Of a stretch of DNA of 64,000 bases, positions 36,697 to 47,639 are shown one piece after another (positions within the stretch are counted from its first letter, which is position 1; each line of letters begins with the position of its first letter). A program made the translations under genes and the position numbers. The notes beneath the pieces are model-generated. The model saw only the letters and a program-made list of their open reading frames with translations, had not been told where the DNA came from and ran no database searches. Where the stretch lies: positions 1 to 64,000 of the forward strand of contig QVRM01002171.1 of NCBI GenBank assembly GCA_003439945.1, in the 5' to 3' direction. This DNA is from Dermanyssus gallinae. Taxonomy: Eukaryota; Arthropoda; Arachnida; Mesostigmata; Dermanyssidae.

Positions 36697-39079
36697 AGCA
36701 AAAATAGAGGGTAAACGACACCATCTATCTTCTATTTACTCCATAAAGGGTAAATGGCGTCGTGGAATGGTGATAAGCTGATATGCGTAACAGTCACAGC
36801 TATTGTGTAATTCCTTCAACGGTGATTTCCAGAGGGGTTACACGCGCTATACGCTGGCTCGTCAGCCCGACACTGGAGCGAACAAAAAAAATTCGATTTG
36901 AGCTTGACAGAGAACACATGTTGTCGTTTTGCGTGGTGCGATTAGTCGGGGGCGGCTGTGGGGTGGTTGGGTGTCAGCAATGGACTGATATGCAGCCAGT
37001 GAGCCCAATATCTCCTGCTCATAGTGCGGCGACGATTTAATTACACCGGCGCTTGTAATCTCAGTTCTCGTAGCGTGATGCGGGCATAATTCTTTTCGGG
37101 CCGCATGTGCTGCATACCCCTATCGCGTACGAGTTGAGGGCGGACTTTGTCGACGAGGAGGAAAAGGAGCAAATGAAACATAAGGCGATGTCGAAATGCG
37201 GGCACGGAAAGGCAGTCAATTAACGATCACCGATAAAGGAACTACGCACACATACGGGTGGTGGCACATCAGGGCGACAGTCAAACGTGGCCCCGTTGAA
37301 CGCCGCATACAGTACGGGGTGGGCAGTACAACCATCGGCAGCCGCCGCTTGGAGCTGGAAACATTCCCATTGGAATGGTGTGTGCTGGCGCAACCTACAA
37401 CATGCCCTTTCGTATCATACTGTATCGGGTTTGCTGCTTACTTAAATTACGATTGTGACAATCTCTACGTGTGTTTGAGGATGTAGTCAAGCTGCGCCTT
37501 TTGTTGTTTTTCTGAAAGACTTGATTCAAATAGCACGTGCGCTATAACGCTTGCTGGGAGCGTTGCACGAAGAGTAAGCCTGCGTGTACAGAAACAAATT
37601 TCTCATAGAATATTCGACGCTGCGTATCGATATTAGGTATGCGACTCTAATCATCTCAAATTGTTTGGTTGTTGATACATCCTGCAGCTGGTAGTAGTAT
37701 ATCTACCACCGTGAATGTACCACTCAGAAATTCATTGTGACCACATTGCATACTAAAAAGTTTGTGTGTGAGTGAATCAGTGCGAGAGAGAGAGAGAGAG
37801 AAAGAACGAGGGAAAAGAGGGAGAGAAAAGAGAGATATAATAAGCAAAAGAGAGCGCTATCTAAGATAACTAACACAAGGTTTATTCATTAGGGATCCGG
37901 AAACTTCTTCTTTTACAATTTATTGTATTTCTTCTTGTTCGTGCCTCGTGTTGGCACTGGCGTTGGCGGCCACTGTCGTGTGTGTCTCGTCCTCTGCATA
38001 CGTAACACTCCGTGAAGGCACACCAAGACAAATTGGGCACCTTGTCGACGATCTACTTTGTGCCTAGATTATCGGCTTCAACGAAACGACCGCTTGCCGC
38101 TTTGCCGGCTGGTATGTGTGCGCACTCGCGGAACACGAAGCAGTCATGTTAATACGAGTTAGGGTTCGACAAAATTCTAGACGTAATTCGAGGTTAACTT
38201 CCCCAACGTTTCACGACCAACGAACAGCGCTAACACAACGAACGTCGAAAGGTTCGATAGAGAGACACGTGAAAACTCGCACAGCAGCAAAACGTCACAA
38301 AAGCGACTTGATCTGTTGTGGGTTGTCTTGCCTTTTCCTCCTTCCGAGCTTCGCAGGCCTTATTGGCTTTTAGGAGGTGCGTCTGGCCGGCAACTTAGGT
38401 ATCCGTTTGTCGTCTAAATGATTGATGGTTCTCAAGATAGAACTAGCCGGCGCTAACGCCACCATAGATGTTCTACTCCACAGATGTCAGCCTAGAAGCT
38501 ACTCTGGACGCAGCACTGTACTTATGCAGCGTGAAGCTACTTGCTGCACTGTCCTCTTCTATGTCCTCCTAAGTGGCCTATTGTTTGACTGGCCTATTGC
38601 AGGACATTTCAGCAAATCTTGTTTGTTTATTTATTGCGCCCGTCACACATCAAGCGTTGCACGGCAAGATCTGCTGCGTTGTCGCTCGCCGCTACATTGC
38701 TTGAAGCAGTTCTGCCGCTACTTCTGTCTGCGCTGTCTTCTGACAGCTAGGTGGAATTGCAGGTGCTCTGTCTCCACGCACAAGTGGCCGTCAGCATACT
38801 ACAGTGGAAGTGATCCAAAACGCCCGGAAAAAAAACGAAAAAATACCCTAGATCCTCTACGAACAGCAAGCAACACGAAGACGCATGTCAATAGAAAAAA
38901 AAGAGCTTACCGTCGGTGAATGGATTTGCGATAGCCGTTTGCGTGTTTTTTTGTTCGTGTGTTTAAAAAGCAGTATCCCGCTAAATACGAGAACTATAGT
39001 AGTCGGCATTCACTTACATTCTTATAAAGTATTTCAACATATTACAAAAATAATGCCATCGTTGTCAATTCTAGCTTCA
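36697..39079. other. unassigned DNA
   Basis: No gene recognised. A GA run occurs at about 37786-37803. A plus-strand frame of 165 codons (38422-38919) is Cys- and Arg-rich with no identifiable domain and is not called. Confidence 0.5.
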
Positions 39080-39101
39080 TATATATATATATTATATATA
39101 T

Positions 39102-39195
<94 letters not shown>

Positions 39196-39206
39196 ATATA
39201 TATATA
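39080..39206. repeat. (TA)n microsatellite, long
   Basis: About 127 bp of TA with few interruptions. Confidence 0.95.
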
Positions 39207-39560
39207 CGGCCCGGTCTTGATAATTTTATTGTAGAGTTTGACTCCAACTATGCGCCTTGCAAGGACACCTCGCAGCATACTCGACACGACCTGTTGCCAA
39301 AATGTACTCTCACTCCTGTGATTGTTATAAGCGATGCAAATTTTAACCTACTTTCGGTTCCACAGACTACCGATTGTACATTATTTTTCCGTTAGAAACA
39401 TCATCTTTGTATTTCATCATCTTTGCATACGGACTCTGTGGCAGGCGACACAACGCAATTGACTTGGACTGGAATTGGTTTACTGTCACTTTGCCATGTT
39501 AGGTAGTATCACGGTAGCTCATTTCGAGTGCAGCCATACCTGATAAGGCCTGAAAAAGAA
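39207..39560. other. unassigned DNA
   Basis: No gene recognised. A TA tract with a T run (39560-39594) marks the right edge and probably the 3' tail of the next element. Confidence 0.5.
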
Positions 39561-39582
39561 ATATATATATATATATATATAT

Positions 39583-39960
39583 TTTTTTTTTTTATATAGT
39601 ATGGACCGACATAGCCCGCCGGCAAATTTATTTGTCCATGTTGTCTGTTATCACAATGTGTCACTTAACGAACTGAAAATAAACAACTCAAGGCTCTAGG
39701 TCCAAGCTGGGGCTGGTCCACCTGGCCAAAGTTCCTCTCACCGACGCAGCGTTCCCCCTCTGAACGTCCAACGACAAGCGCTGCAGTAAGTTCTCCGCCG
39801 CTCTTTTGTCTCCTGTAAAAACCACTAATTTTTTCCCGACGTCTCTGAGTAATTTTTTGCTAAGCAACCCTGGTCCCCCCAACGTCTCAAAAGCTAGAGG
39901 TGAGAACAAGTGGGGATAGTCCAGGCTTGAGTACTTCCTGCACTTGGCTGTTTCCGCTAA
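39583..39960 (-). pseudogene. LINE family B, isolated 3' end (endonuclease C-terminus and tail)
   Basis: Translation on minus gives AETAKCRKYSSLDYPHLF (about 39955-39905), then SPLAFETLGGPG, and LLQRLSLDVQRGNAASVRGTL, ending at a stop near 39688. The copy at 40-42 kb has PLAFETLGGPG and QRLSLDVQRGNAA at the corresponding place. The coding end is followed by an AATAAA signal and an A-run (minus strand, about 39595-39583). Everything upstream of the last 90 residues is missing, so this is a severe 5' truncation, as LINE target-primed integration often yields. It lies head-to-tail with the larger copy. Confidence 0.85.
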
Positions 39961-39984
39961 ATATTATATATATATATACATACA

Positions 39985-42163
39985 TATTATATTATTTTAT
40001 TATTTATTCAATGTAATCAATCATTCAGGGTGAAAATATGACATTTGGGTCCCTGCGAACGTGTGCACCGTTACGGGGGGTCCAGTGTAGGGACCAGCCA
40101 TTTCTGGAGAGTGCCCCGAACCTAAGGCCGCATTGCCCCGTTGCACATCCAGCGACAGGCGCTGTCTGAGAAAATCACCCGCTCATTTGTCTCCGCTGGC
40201 TAGAATCAGGCGTTTCCCGACCTTTTGTAGCAAACTTCGAGTGGATGGACCGGGCCCGCCAAGGGTCTCGAAAGCAAGGGGGTAAAACCTGTACGGATAC
40301 CCGATGTTCTGGTACTTTCTAACCTTGCCTGCCTCGGCAAGAGCCGAAGCATGACTAGCCCGGGCCGCGTCAGCACTGACCATTGAAGGGGCTAATGAGT
40401 CAGTAACTCTCGCGTCCCAAACCAGCATGCGCTCTCGAACGGAGTTAAGGTCAGCCCGTCAGGTCTCTTGCCGCCCTCCCTGTCTAGTCCGACGGGTTCA
40501 AGGACGCACGTTCATTCAGGGCTTGGTGTCTTGCTTGCCTACCTGCGCTGACGATACAGGACAGCCCGTGGCGTCCGTCTGGCCCGACGACGTCTCCGCA
40601 GACGCAGGTATGAGTGTATACAATGTCTGTTCCCAAACGAAGTCCGACGGCAATCCTTACCGACTCATCATCTAACAGGGTCCCGCTCCGGGCACAGGGA
40701 ATGGCGTGTAGCCATGCGCCCGCCCCCTTGGAGGAGACGGCGCGCAGCCTGGCCTTGTCGGCGTCCGTCGTGCATCCCGCAATGAGGTCTACGACCTTTT
40801 GCTCATATAGAGCTATTGACCATTCTTTTTGGTGTCCAGCTTCGGCGGGCTCGTGGCCGCACAGGGCAACTGCTCTACGGCGGCTTGTTTCCAATCGGGC
40901 TTCTAAGTCTGTGAGGGGTAGCCGAATCGAGGAGGGTTCTAGCCTGTTGCATAAACCTGTGTAGAGGAAGCTGCCAGGGCTATCTCAGATAGGACAGTCG
41001 CATCAGGTAACCCTAGGCCATCCCAGAGAACGGGGAGTAGAGCTTGTTGGCGTGCACCCGTGGATAGACTGCGGTTCAGCAACGCCTCTACTGTAGCCAG
41101 CATGCTATCGTTAAGTCGTTCAAGAAGTCCGGAAGCCAGTGAACAATCTGCACCTCGAAACAAGTGGTTGAGACGTAGGGCCGAAAAGGAGGATCTCAGA
41201 AGAAAGAGGCCTCGATGAGAACCCACCAAGTGAATGCGTGACATCGCATCTTCTAGCTTGGCCAGCCACCTCTCGAGGGCAGCCGGAACTCCTTGCGGGA
41301 AAAGGGGTACGCCCAGCAACTCTAAATCCGTGCCGACAGTTTTGCACCCTGGGAGAGCCACCAGCACTTCAGAGTCCGCAGCACCTCCTACAACATGGAC
41401 CCCACACTTCGCAGGGTTTAGAGCCAGGCCGCTCCGTTCAGCGAACTCGATGATTCTGTGGATGTCCCTCAGAACTGCATCGGGGGCGCCACCCAGTACA
41501 CCGTCGTCCAAGTACCAGACGTTAAGCGGGCACTCGAGAGAGTCAACTAACTCTTTGACAGCCAGGCAGAACAGCGGGTCGCCCTGCTGTACCCCAGTCT
41601 GCGACATTATGACATCGTGCGGCAGAAGAACACGGGATGGCTCCTTATAAGCAAGTTCTACCTGGTGGAACATGCTCGGGGCCCAAGCTTTCACCGCACT
41701 CAACAAATGGTCCCTTCGAATACTGTTGAACGCCTTCTTCCGGAGGGTTCTTCCGGACAATAACCGCCAATGAGCGGTCATCCTTCCCACCATCGGGGAG
41801 GCGGAGGACAACGGACGCGAAAGAGAAGAGGGAAAGCCAGGCCGTGTCGTCGTTGTTCTTTGCGACTGAGCACAGGACCTTAGTGAACTCTTCGGCTACT
41901 TGCCTACGCACTGGCTTTGGCAAAATGCGGACCAACCGCCAGCGGCGAAAGACGTCTTGAATAACGCCGATTAATCCATCCGCGGTAAACCGAGAGTTTG
42001 AGGGCCGTGACTCATCGTCAATGTTGTAGGCAACCCCTCCGTGCTTGGTCGTTATGTGTCGACGTAGACCTCTTCGTGTAAACGAAAGCCCGCAGGTTGG
42101 GCAGGGGGCCCTGTTGGGGTCCGACTGCCCGGACGTTAGTCGTGTTGTCGCCGTGGTCTGTTA
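39985..42163 (-). pseudogene. LINE family B, long copy: C2H2 finger, YLDD-type RT, CCHC box and restriction-like endonuclease
   Basis: Order on the minus strand. A C2H2 finger CPTCGLSFTRRGLRRH sits at 42103-42041, open from a stop at 42161-42163. In the same frame a linker contains VRILPKPVRRQVAEEF and LPDGGKDDRSLAV (to about 41765). Then the frame changes and RT begins abruptly at KKAFNSIRRDHLL (about 41745), so the fingers motifs expected between are missing. Palm motifs GVQQGDPL (about 41590) and VWYLDDGVLGG (about 41510) have the catalytic aspartates. After another frameshift near 40940 comes CVCGDVVGPDGRHGLSC, then GRQARHQALN (about 40540-40490). A third frameshift leads to KRPDGLTL and LVWDARVTDSLA (40420-40390), matching the PD..D core of restriction-like endonucleases in R2-type elements. 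QRLSLDVQRGNAA (about 40130) and an A/T-rich tail (about 40020-39985) end it. Such proteins nick target DNA and prime reverse transcription. This copy is inactive. Confidence 0.87.
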
Positions 42164-42443
42164 TTACAAGGCCAGGCCTTTTAACTTGCCCACTACAGAA
42201 AGCAGTCCCATCAGAGATCGCAACGCTTCCTCTAAAGACCTCAACACCGCAGATAATTCTAGTCTGATTCCCTGTAGAAGATCAGCTAGCCCTGAGAGCG
42301 ACGAACCGGTAGCCGGCGCTTGAGCGGGTCTTACTTGCTCTCAGGGCCTTTTTCGAGTGGTTGTAGCGACCCAAATGAAAACAGCCATTTGGGTACTGGC
42401 TTATGAAGAGGCGATATAGTACGAACCAATTTAGACGGTAGCG

Positions 42444-42448
<5 letters not shown>
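42164..42448. other. unassigned DNA, possibly the 5' part of the family B copy
   Basis: The family B frame is closed by a stop at 42161-42163. Some upstream element sequence may continue to about 42330, but I cannot show it. Confidence 0.4.
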
Positions 42449-42525
<77 letters not shown>

Positions 42526-42533
42526 CGTCTGTG

Positions 42534-42586
<53 letters not shown>
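42449..42586. repeat. (TA)n microsatellite with a duplicated edge motif
   Basis: About 138 bp of TA interrupted once by tagcgtctgtg (about 42523-42533), the same motif that precedes the tract (about 42438-42448). The edge motif was therefore duplicated together with the TA tract. Confidence 0.93.
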
Positions 42587-42588
<2 letters not shown>

Positions 42589-43830
42589 CAAACTCAAAAT
42601 TCCAACGGGTTAAAATGATTGATCAAAATAGACAAATCTAGTCGTTTATTATCATTAGCCTACGTCAACGTGTCACAGAGTAGTGTTGCTGTTACGGAGT
42701 GACTCCAAAGTTAGTATGCGTTTCTAGTATCGGTCTTTCTGCGCGAGAAGATGAACAGATATGCGATCGGCGCTGCAGAGCGCTGCATATAATTTCTGTA
42801 CGACCAGCGTCACGAATCGACGGGCTTGACGGGTCCTTGCGCGCGTCGGGCGCCCCGGTACATCAGAGGCAGAGCAGACGTCGCAGGCAAGACTGCTAGT
42901 ATCTGTCTCATGGATCCAGCCAGGACATTCCATGTGTAGTGGCGGCCCGTGGCTCGAGCGGCACGAATAGATACATCAAGGGCCTTGGGCGGCGCGGAGG
43001 GTTTGGCGGCAGCAGCAGCGGCGGCGGCGACCGACCTACGAACGCCGTCGTCTCGTCATCGATACACGGGTATCATCAATATCGGTGGCAGCATGGGCAG
43101 ACCAGCTCAGCAGGTGCCAACACATCCATCTTCCTCGAATACTGTCCGCCTCCCCTCTGTCTGTCGGGTGTGAAATCAGCGGGTATCGCCTTGCGATCAT
43201 CAACATCATCATGGCTTCCATGTCGGGGCGTCCATATCGGGGCGTCATTAATTCATCGACTTATCCATTCGGCCATCTGCCCCTTTGCACCAGCGCCAGC
43301 CTTATGAGCCGCGCGTCATCATTATTGGCCTCGTCGTCGTCGTTGTCGTTGTCATCATCATTTAACCAAAGGGGACAGCCAAACATACTGCCTGCGAGAG
43401 CTAGCCATATGAGCCACAGCTCCTGGCTTTTTTCACACAACGGCGGCGTTTTCTTTGCTTAGCCGCCCAGCTTTCAAGCAGACAGATCACCATTCCTGTT
43501 CGATCTCGTTTGACGCCTTACCTCATCATTGTAAATATATGCGGGGTCCGTAGGATAAGTCACGCGCCCGCTGGCCGCTGACATTGTAGGCAACAGCGGC
43601 TGCTGCTGCTGCTTTCAAAGCAATTGGCAACTTCTCGTATTCCAGGGCTATCATCAGCCAGAGGGGTAAATCGCCGGGTTGACCCGTTCACACTTTGCAA
43701 TCGCATAGATTTATTATAGATAGAAAGTATTAGCTCCTGCAATGGTTGTGGGTTTGCAGAGAGAGGCAACGAATACACAGGAGTGTGCAGCGAGATACGC
43801 AGAGATCAGGCACGTGCCGAACGCCATATA
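42587..43830. other. unassigned DNA with trinucleotide-rich patches
   Basis: No gene recognised. CAG/CGG repeats (43007-43030) and CGT/CAT repeats (43333-43362) make the region GC-richer than its flanks and produce several spurious frames of up to 125 codons. A GCT run is at about 43599-43614. Confidence 0.5.
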
Positions 43831-44248
43831 TAATTCTCCCAGAATTCGTCCAAAAAACTTTGGGGCACAGTACAGCTCGGCAAAAAATCAATTTTTAAAT
43901 GGAACAAGGGGCAAACATGTATTTTTGAAGTAAGAGCGGAATTACCAAAATTAATTGTATCAAGTTTTTTATTCCGACATATCTTCAATAAATTGCGGGA
44001 GCCCTAGACTTCCTATCGACAAAACAATCATACCTGCGTGTTTAGAGCAAAATTTTGGATTCGTTATTTCTACGTTAGCTTAAAGCATATCAGATGTTGT
44101 ATTGAAGAGAACTTGCAAGAAATGAAAGTCTTTACAATTCTTATATATTGGTTTTCACGTTCAACTAAAAAAATTAGAAGACATTTCCGTCCCCTTGTTT
44201 CATTGGATAATTTTTAGATTCCAACGTTTTTTAGACGAGTTCTGACAG

Positions 44249-44253
<5 letters not shown>
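43831..44253. mobile_element. MITE-like DNA element B with terminal inverted repeats, related to element A
   Basis: The left end (43831 onward: agaattcgtccaaaaaact, later atggaacaagggg) is matched in reverse complement by the right end (ccccttgtttcattgg near 44193, then ttttttagacgagttctg near 44228). These ends make diverged terminal inverted repeats of about 95 bp. The right end reads gttctgacagaccc next to TA repeats, close to the gttctgcaacaccctg next to TA at the right end of element A. In addition, 43860-43990 in reverse complement aligns with 10865-10985 of element A, sharing atgtcgg, taatttcgctctNactc-like and tgttccatt blocks. It has no coding capacity. TA flanks and terminal similarity suggest a Tc1/mariner-like non-autonomous element, older than element A. 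Confidence 0.72.

Positions 44254-44284
<31 letters not shown>
44254..44284. repeat. (TA)n microsatellite between two fold-back elements
   Basis: TA tract of about 31 bp, abutted by element B on the left and element C on the right. Confidence 0.95.
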
Positions 44285-44287
<3 letters not shown>

Positions 44288-45245
44288 GTCTTCCATTGCC
44301 GTTGGTAGAGCTCGGTAAAAAAATATCTTAAAGGAGGGAGGGGCGGGAGCGTCTCCTTCAGGTGCGAGTTTGAACTTTATAAAAGTAATTATTTTGTCTT
44401 TTTTTTCTCCTACATGGTTGTGCAAAGTCTACGTTCGCGGATTTACGTTTGCGGAAGAAACACTCAACGCCCGAAATAACCGATCATATTGTGATAGCGT
44501 GTTCGGCGGAAAAATTTGCATAATGCTGAATGACACTCGCCACTGAATGACACTTTTCTTAATCCGGCTATTTGCCTTAGCGAAAGACAAATAGCCGCAT
44601 TAAGCAAAGTCATAAAAGGTCGACAACTAACTAAGCTTTTTCGACAGCCATAGATGCTATGTTTTATGTTGAAGCTTTCACGTTCGGAACCTTAAAAATT
44701 GTCAAGACGTTTTCGCTCCATCTTTCCATTGGGAATAATTCTAATATTGCCATGTTTTGATACAGCCTTGCTAAAGCAGGTCAAAATGCTAGCGAGTATG
44801 CATGCCTTCACTTTCGATATGGCTGTTATAAAAGCTTAGTTACTCGGCAACTACGTATCGCAACGCCATCACTTCATGATACAAAAATAAAGAGCATTCA
44901 GCTTTTGCTAATCATTTGCTATTGTACAAAAATCGCAAACTTTTATCGTTCTGAACGTGCAAGCTTCAACGCAGAACAAAACTACATATCGGCTTTTTAT
45001 GACCTTCTTTATTCCGGCTATTCTCTTTTCACCAGCCTGCGTCGTGTATAAATTCGAATTTTCCGCCAAACACGCCGGAGTGATCGGTTTCTTCATGCAT
45101 TAACTGGTTCTCCCGAAAACGTAGATTGGATAGCACAGTAAGGTGTAAGAAAAAAGCAGAATAACTTCTTTTGTAAATTTTATCCTTACACCTAAACAAG
45201 AAATCCCCTCTCCCTTCTCTTTAAAAAAAGTATTTTCTTGGCGAG
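44285..45245. mobile_element. large imperfect fold-back element C
   Basis: Blocks of the left half recur inverted in the right half in the expected reversed order. The purine block near 44330-44345 matches the pyrimidine block near 45205-45225. The ctacgttcgcgg area (44430) matches cgaaaacgtagat (45114). The cgatcatattgtgatagcgtgttcggcgg area (44481-44511) matches ccgccaaacacgccggagtgatcgg (45062-45086). The ccggctatt area (44575) matches ccggctatt (45014). A short internal hairpin lies at about 44568-44605 (ccggctatttg with caaatagccg). Part of the centre, around 44640-44760, also resembles 44145-44235 of element B in direct orientation, so the two elements share ancestry or are nested. There is no open frame of note. 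Confidence 0.68.
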
Positions 45246-46679
45246 TCCTACTAAACCTCAAAATAAATACATAAGATTATGAAAGACTCTGTGTATACAT
45301 GTAGGTAGGTGTGGCAAACGCATATAGAGAGCCCCTTTAAATTGCGGTGCGTCAAAAGCTTGACACGGACATCACCACTATCACCATCACCCGGAACGTA
45401 ACGCAGTACGGTCGCAGTCGATTGAAGAAACGATTCGCCAAACGATCTCAGGCGACCAATAAGCCAAACCGTGGACCGACTTCGACTTATACGACTTGTG
45501 CCCGGGAACACTAGTCAAGCACTCGTTAACCCGTTGGCGGTCTTGTCTGCCTGCGTGTGTCTCTATTATTGTTGTCGTTGTTGTTGTTGTTGTTGTTGTT
45601 GCTGCTCTCGTTCCCGACGTTGATGGCGACGTACTACCTCAGTCCTCTAGGTCGTATCTGCATAGAAGTAACGCAGTGTGGTGCAGTGGTGCGGAGTAAT
45701 TCGATTTTCCAGGAGCAGTTCGATCGGCTCGTAGCAGTCTTGATTTCCGTTTCTAAACGAACCCGTTGCGATGCTCTCACCCAAACAGCGCGGCGTTGTC
45801 TGTACGGAGCCCGTCGTTTCCTCGAGTGACGGTAGACTCATACATTGGCCGCCTCAACATGTAGCGCTATTAGATATGCATTAGAACGGTGCAAATGGTT
45901 TCTTTGTGTTTGTATCGACTCACTGCGCGTCGCAGCCTTGCAGTGCGCGCCAGACAAGCAGCGGCATTCGAGAGGAGACGTATTGAAGCTTGTTTAATTC
46001 AATCTAGTAGGATAGTTGTGATAGGTATACACTGGGGCGTAGTATAGAGTCGATCAGTCTAAATCAGTTGTTTGTGATATTGTCTCGTAAAACGGACGAT
46101 TAATAATTCAAGGTTATTTACAATACATTTGTAGTGTAGTGCGGACGATATGGTGATTTTGATGAATGGTGCTCTGACTAAATGCAAAGTTTGTTAATAA
46201 TATGCAGAGAAACGGCGGAAAGGATTGGACGAATGATTCGACGAAAAAAATGTGCGAATGTGATATTTTCCGGGGATCCCAGAGAGATGCCGTGAACGAA
46301 AATCGAGTATAAAAAGACCTATAAATACTTAAAAGCCATAATAAAAAAACATAACAGATATGTTTAAAATAAGAAAGAAACGAGCTCAAAATGGACAGGG
46401 AAGGATTGCAAGAAGAAAGCAACAGATTCATGACAACCAAAGATTGTCGGAACACGCTAACGCCGTTGTAAATTTAGACGCAATCATGATCAACAGCCTT
46501 GTCACGATACAACGTGCAGTTGGCCGCAATGCAATGTAGGTACACATGTACAATACAGTTTATCAAAGATAAGTTTAGAGTCTTCAGCTTTTGGGCAAGG
46601 AAAGCACAGGCAATGTTAATTCTTATGTAACCTGTATAAAAATATAGCTGCAGGTAACAAAGAAGAAAACTGGGCGGCC
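45246..46679. other. unassigned DNA
   Basis: No gene recognised. A TTG trinucleotide run lies at about 45570-45602. Minus-strand frames of about 90-113 codons near 46100-46900 are shadows of A-rich plus-strand sequence that precedes a LINE remnant. Confidence 0.5.
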
Positions 46680-47240
46680 GAACTGCTTTCAGCAAGAGAA
46701 GTGTAAGCAAATGGGATAAATGAATTAAGTTGTTTGGGCGTAATTTTAAGTGCAATACAATTGGCTATAAGGAAACGGTGGCGACAATTAAACAGATAAC
46801 GGCGGTTGTAAAGAAGAAAATGGACAAAGCAGCCGTGCAAAGGTGAAGAGTGGATATGGAAAGAAAGACATTTTGTTTCTAATTGTACAGGCAACCAAAA
46901 AGAATACGGTCACATATTATATACACGAACTCGCAAGTCTGACTCCAGGGCCGGTATACTCAACGCCAGATTGCTGGTAGCCATATACTCAGAAATTGAA
47001 AACATTTGCTCTAGAGCGTGTGATATAGAAGAGGAATCCGTAGAACACATCGTAGCGAATGCGACGAGCTAGGAGGAAGTTAGAACAGCGTCATTTGGTA
47101 ATAAACCATTATGGCAAACGACAAGTGAAGCCAAACGCAGGCTAGAGAACTGGCATATAAAAAGGAACTATGGGAAAACACCCCGCTAAACCAAACTATT
47201 GTCATAAGCCATTCAATATAGTATAAAATCGCTACAAACG
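46680..47240 (+). pseudogene. LINE family C remnant, C-terminal end
   Basis: The + translation near 46905-47065 reads RKSDSRAGILNARLL, then CSRACDIEEESVEHIV. This parallels DNSRASGLLADARAGMLNTR followed by CRACGQENESIEHIIKEC in the convergent element at 47.6-50.6 kb. The last zinc-binding cysteine is replaced (VANATS), and a stop follows almost at once. Upstream, an amphipathic stretch with VKKKMDKAA and LYRQPKRIRSH is compatible with the region just before that box but is broken by stops. It is therefore the decayed tail of an APE-type LINE, with no RT catalytic part. Confidence 0.72.
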
Positions 47241-47639
47241 AGGATGTTTGCAAACAATGTATGTAACACTATCATTTAATATCATAATACATGAAGCCAG
47301 CAACACGTTGTATGGCATACTAAACCGTGAGCGCGTCTGATAAAAAATATATTTAACAAATCATGATAAATAAACCCTATATATATATAGCACAATAGTG
47401 TATGTATCATTCTGTTGCCTAACAATGATGTCGCTGATATCGGTTGTTCTTCTGCTACAGTAATCTTTGGATGTGCCAAGTGTTCGCTCTCGTGTAAAAC
47501 GGGAGAGCAACTGTACCCAAGGGTACAGTTATTTTACTGTGTTTCACGGGGGGGGGGATTCCTAGAGCCCGTGCCATTTGAGGACGCAGTTTGTGTCATG
47601 AAGCACAGGAACCCAACTTGGTCGTGATGAAGCAAGGTT
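47241..47639. other. unassigned spacer between two convergent LINE tails
   Basis: No gene seen. It contains a run of ten G residues at about 47550-47559. Confidence 0.5.

Noticed and set aside
38422..38919. Plus-strand frame of 165 codons
   Set aside because: Cys/Arg-rich with no domain, no codon or context support, and no homologous segment within the window.
43007..43370. Gly/Ala/Ser-rich frames in the trinucleotide-rich region
   Set aside because: The amino-acid runs follow directly from CAG/CGG and CGT/CAT repeats in several overlapping frames on both strands.
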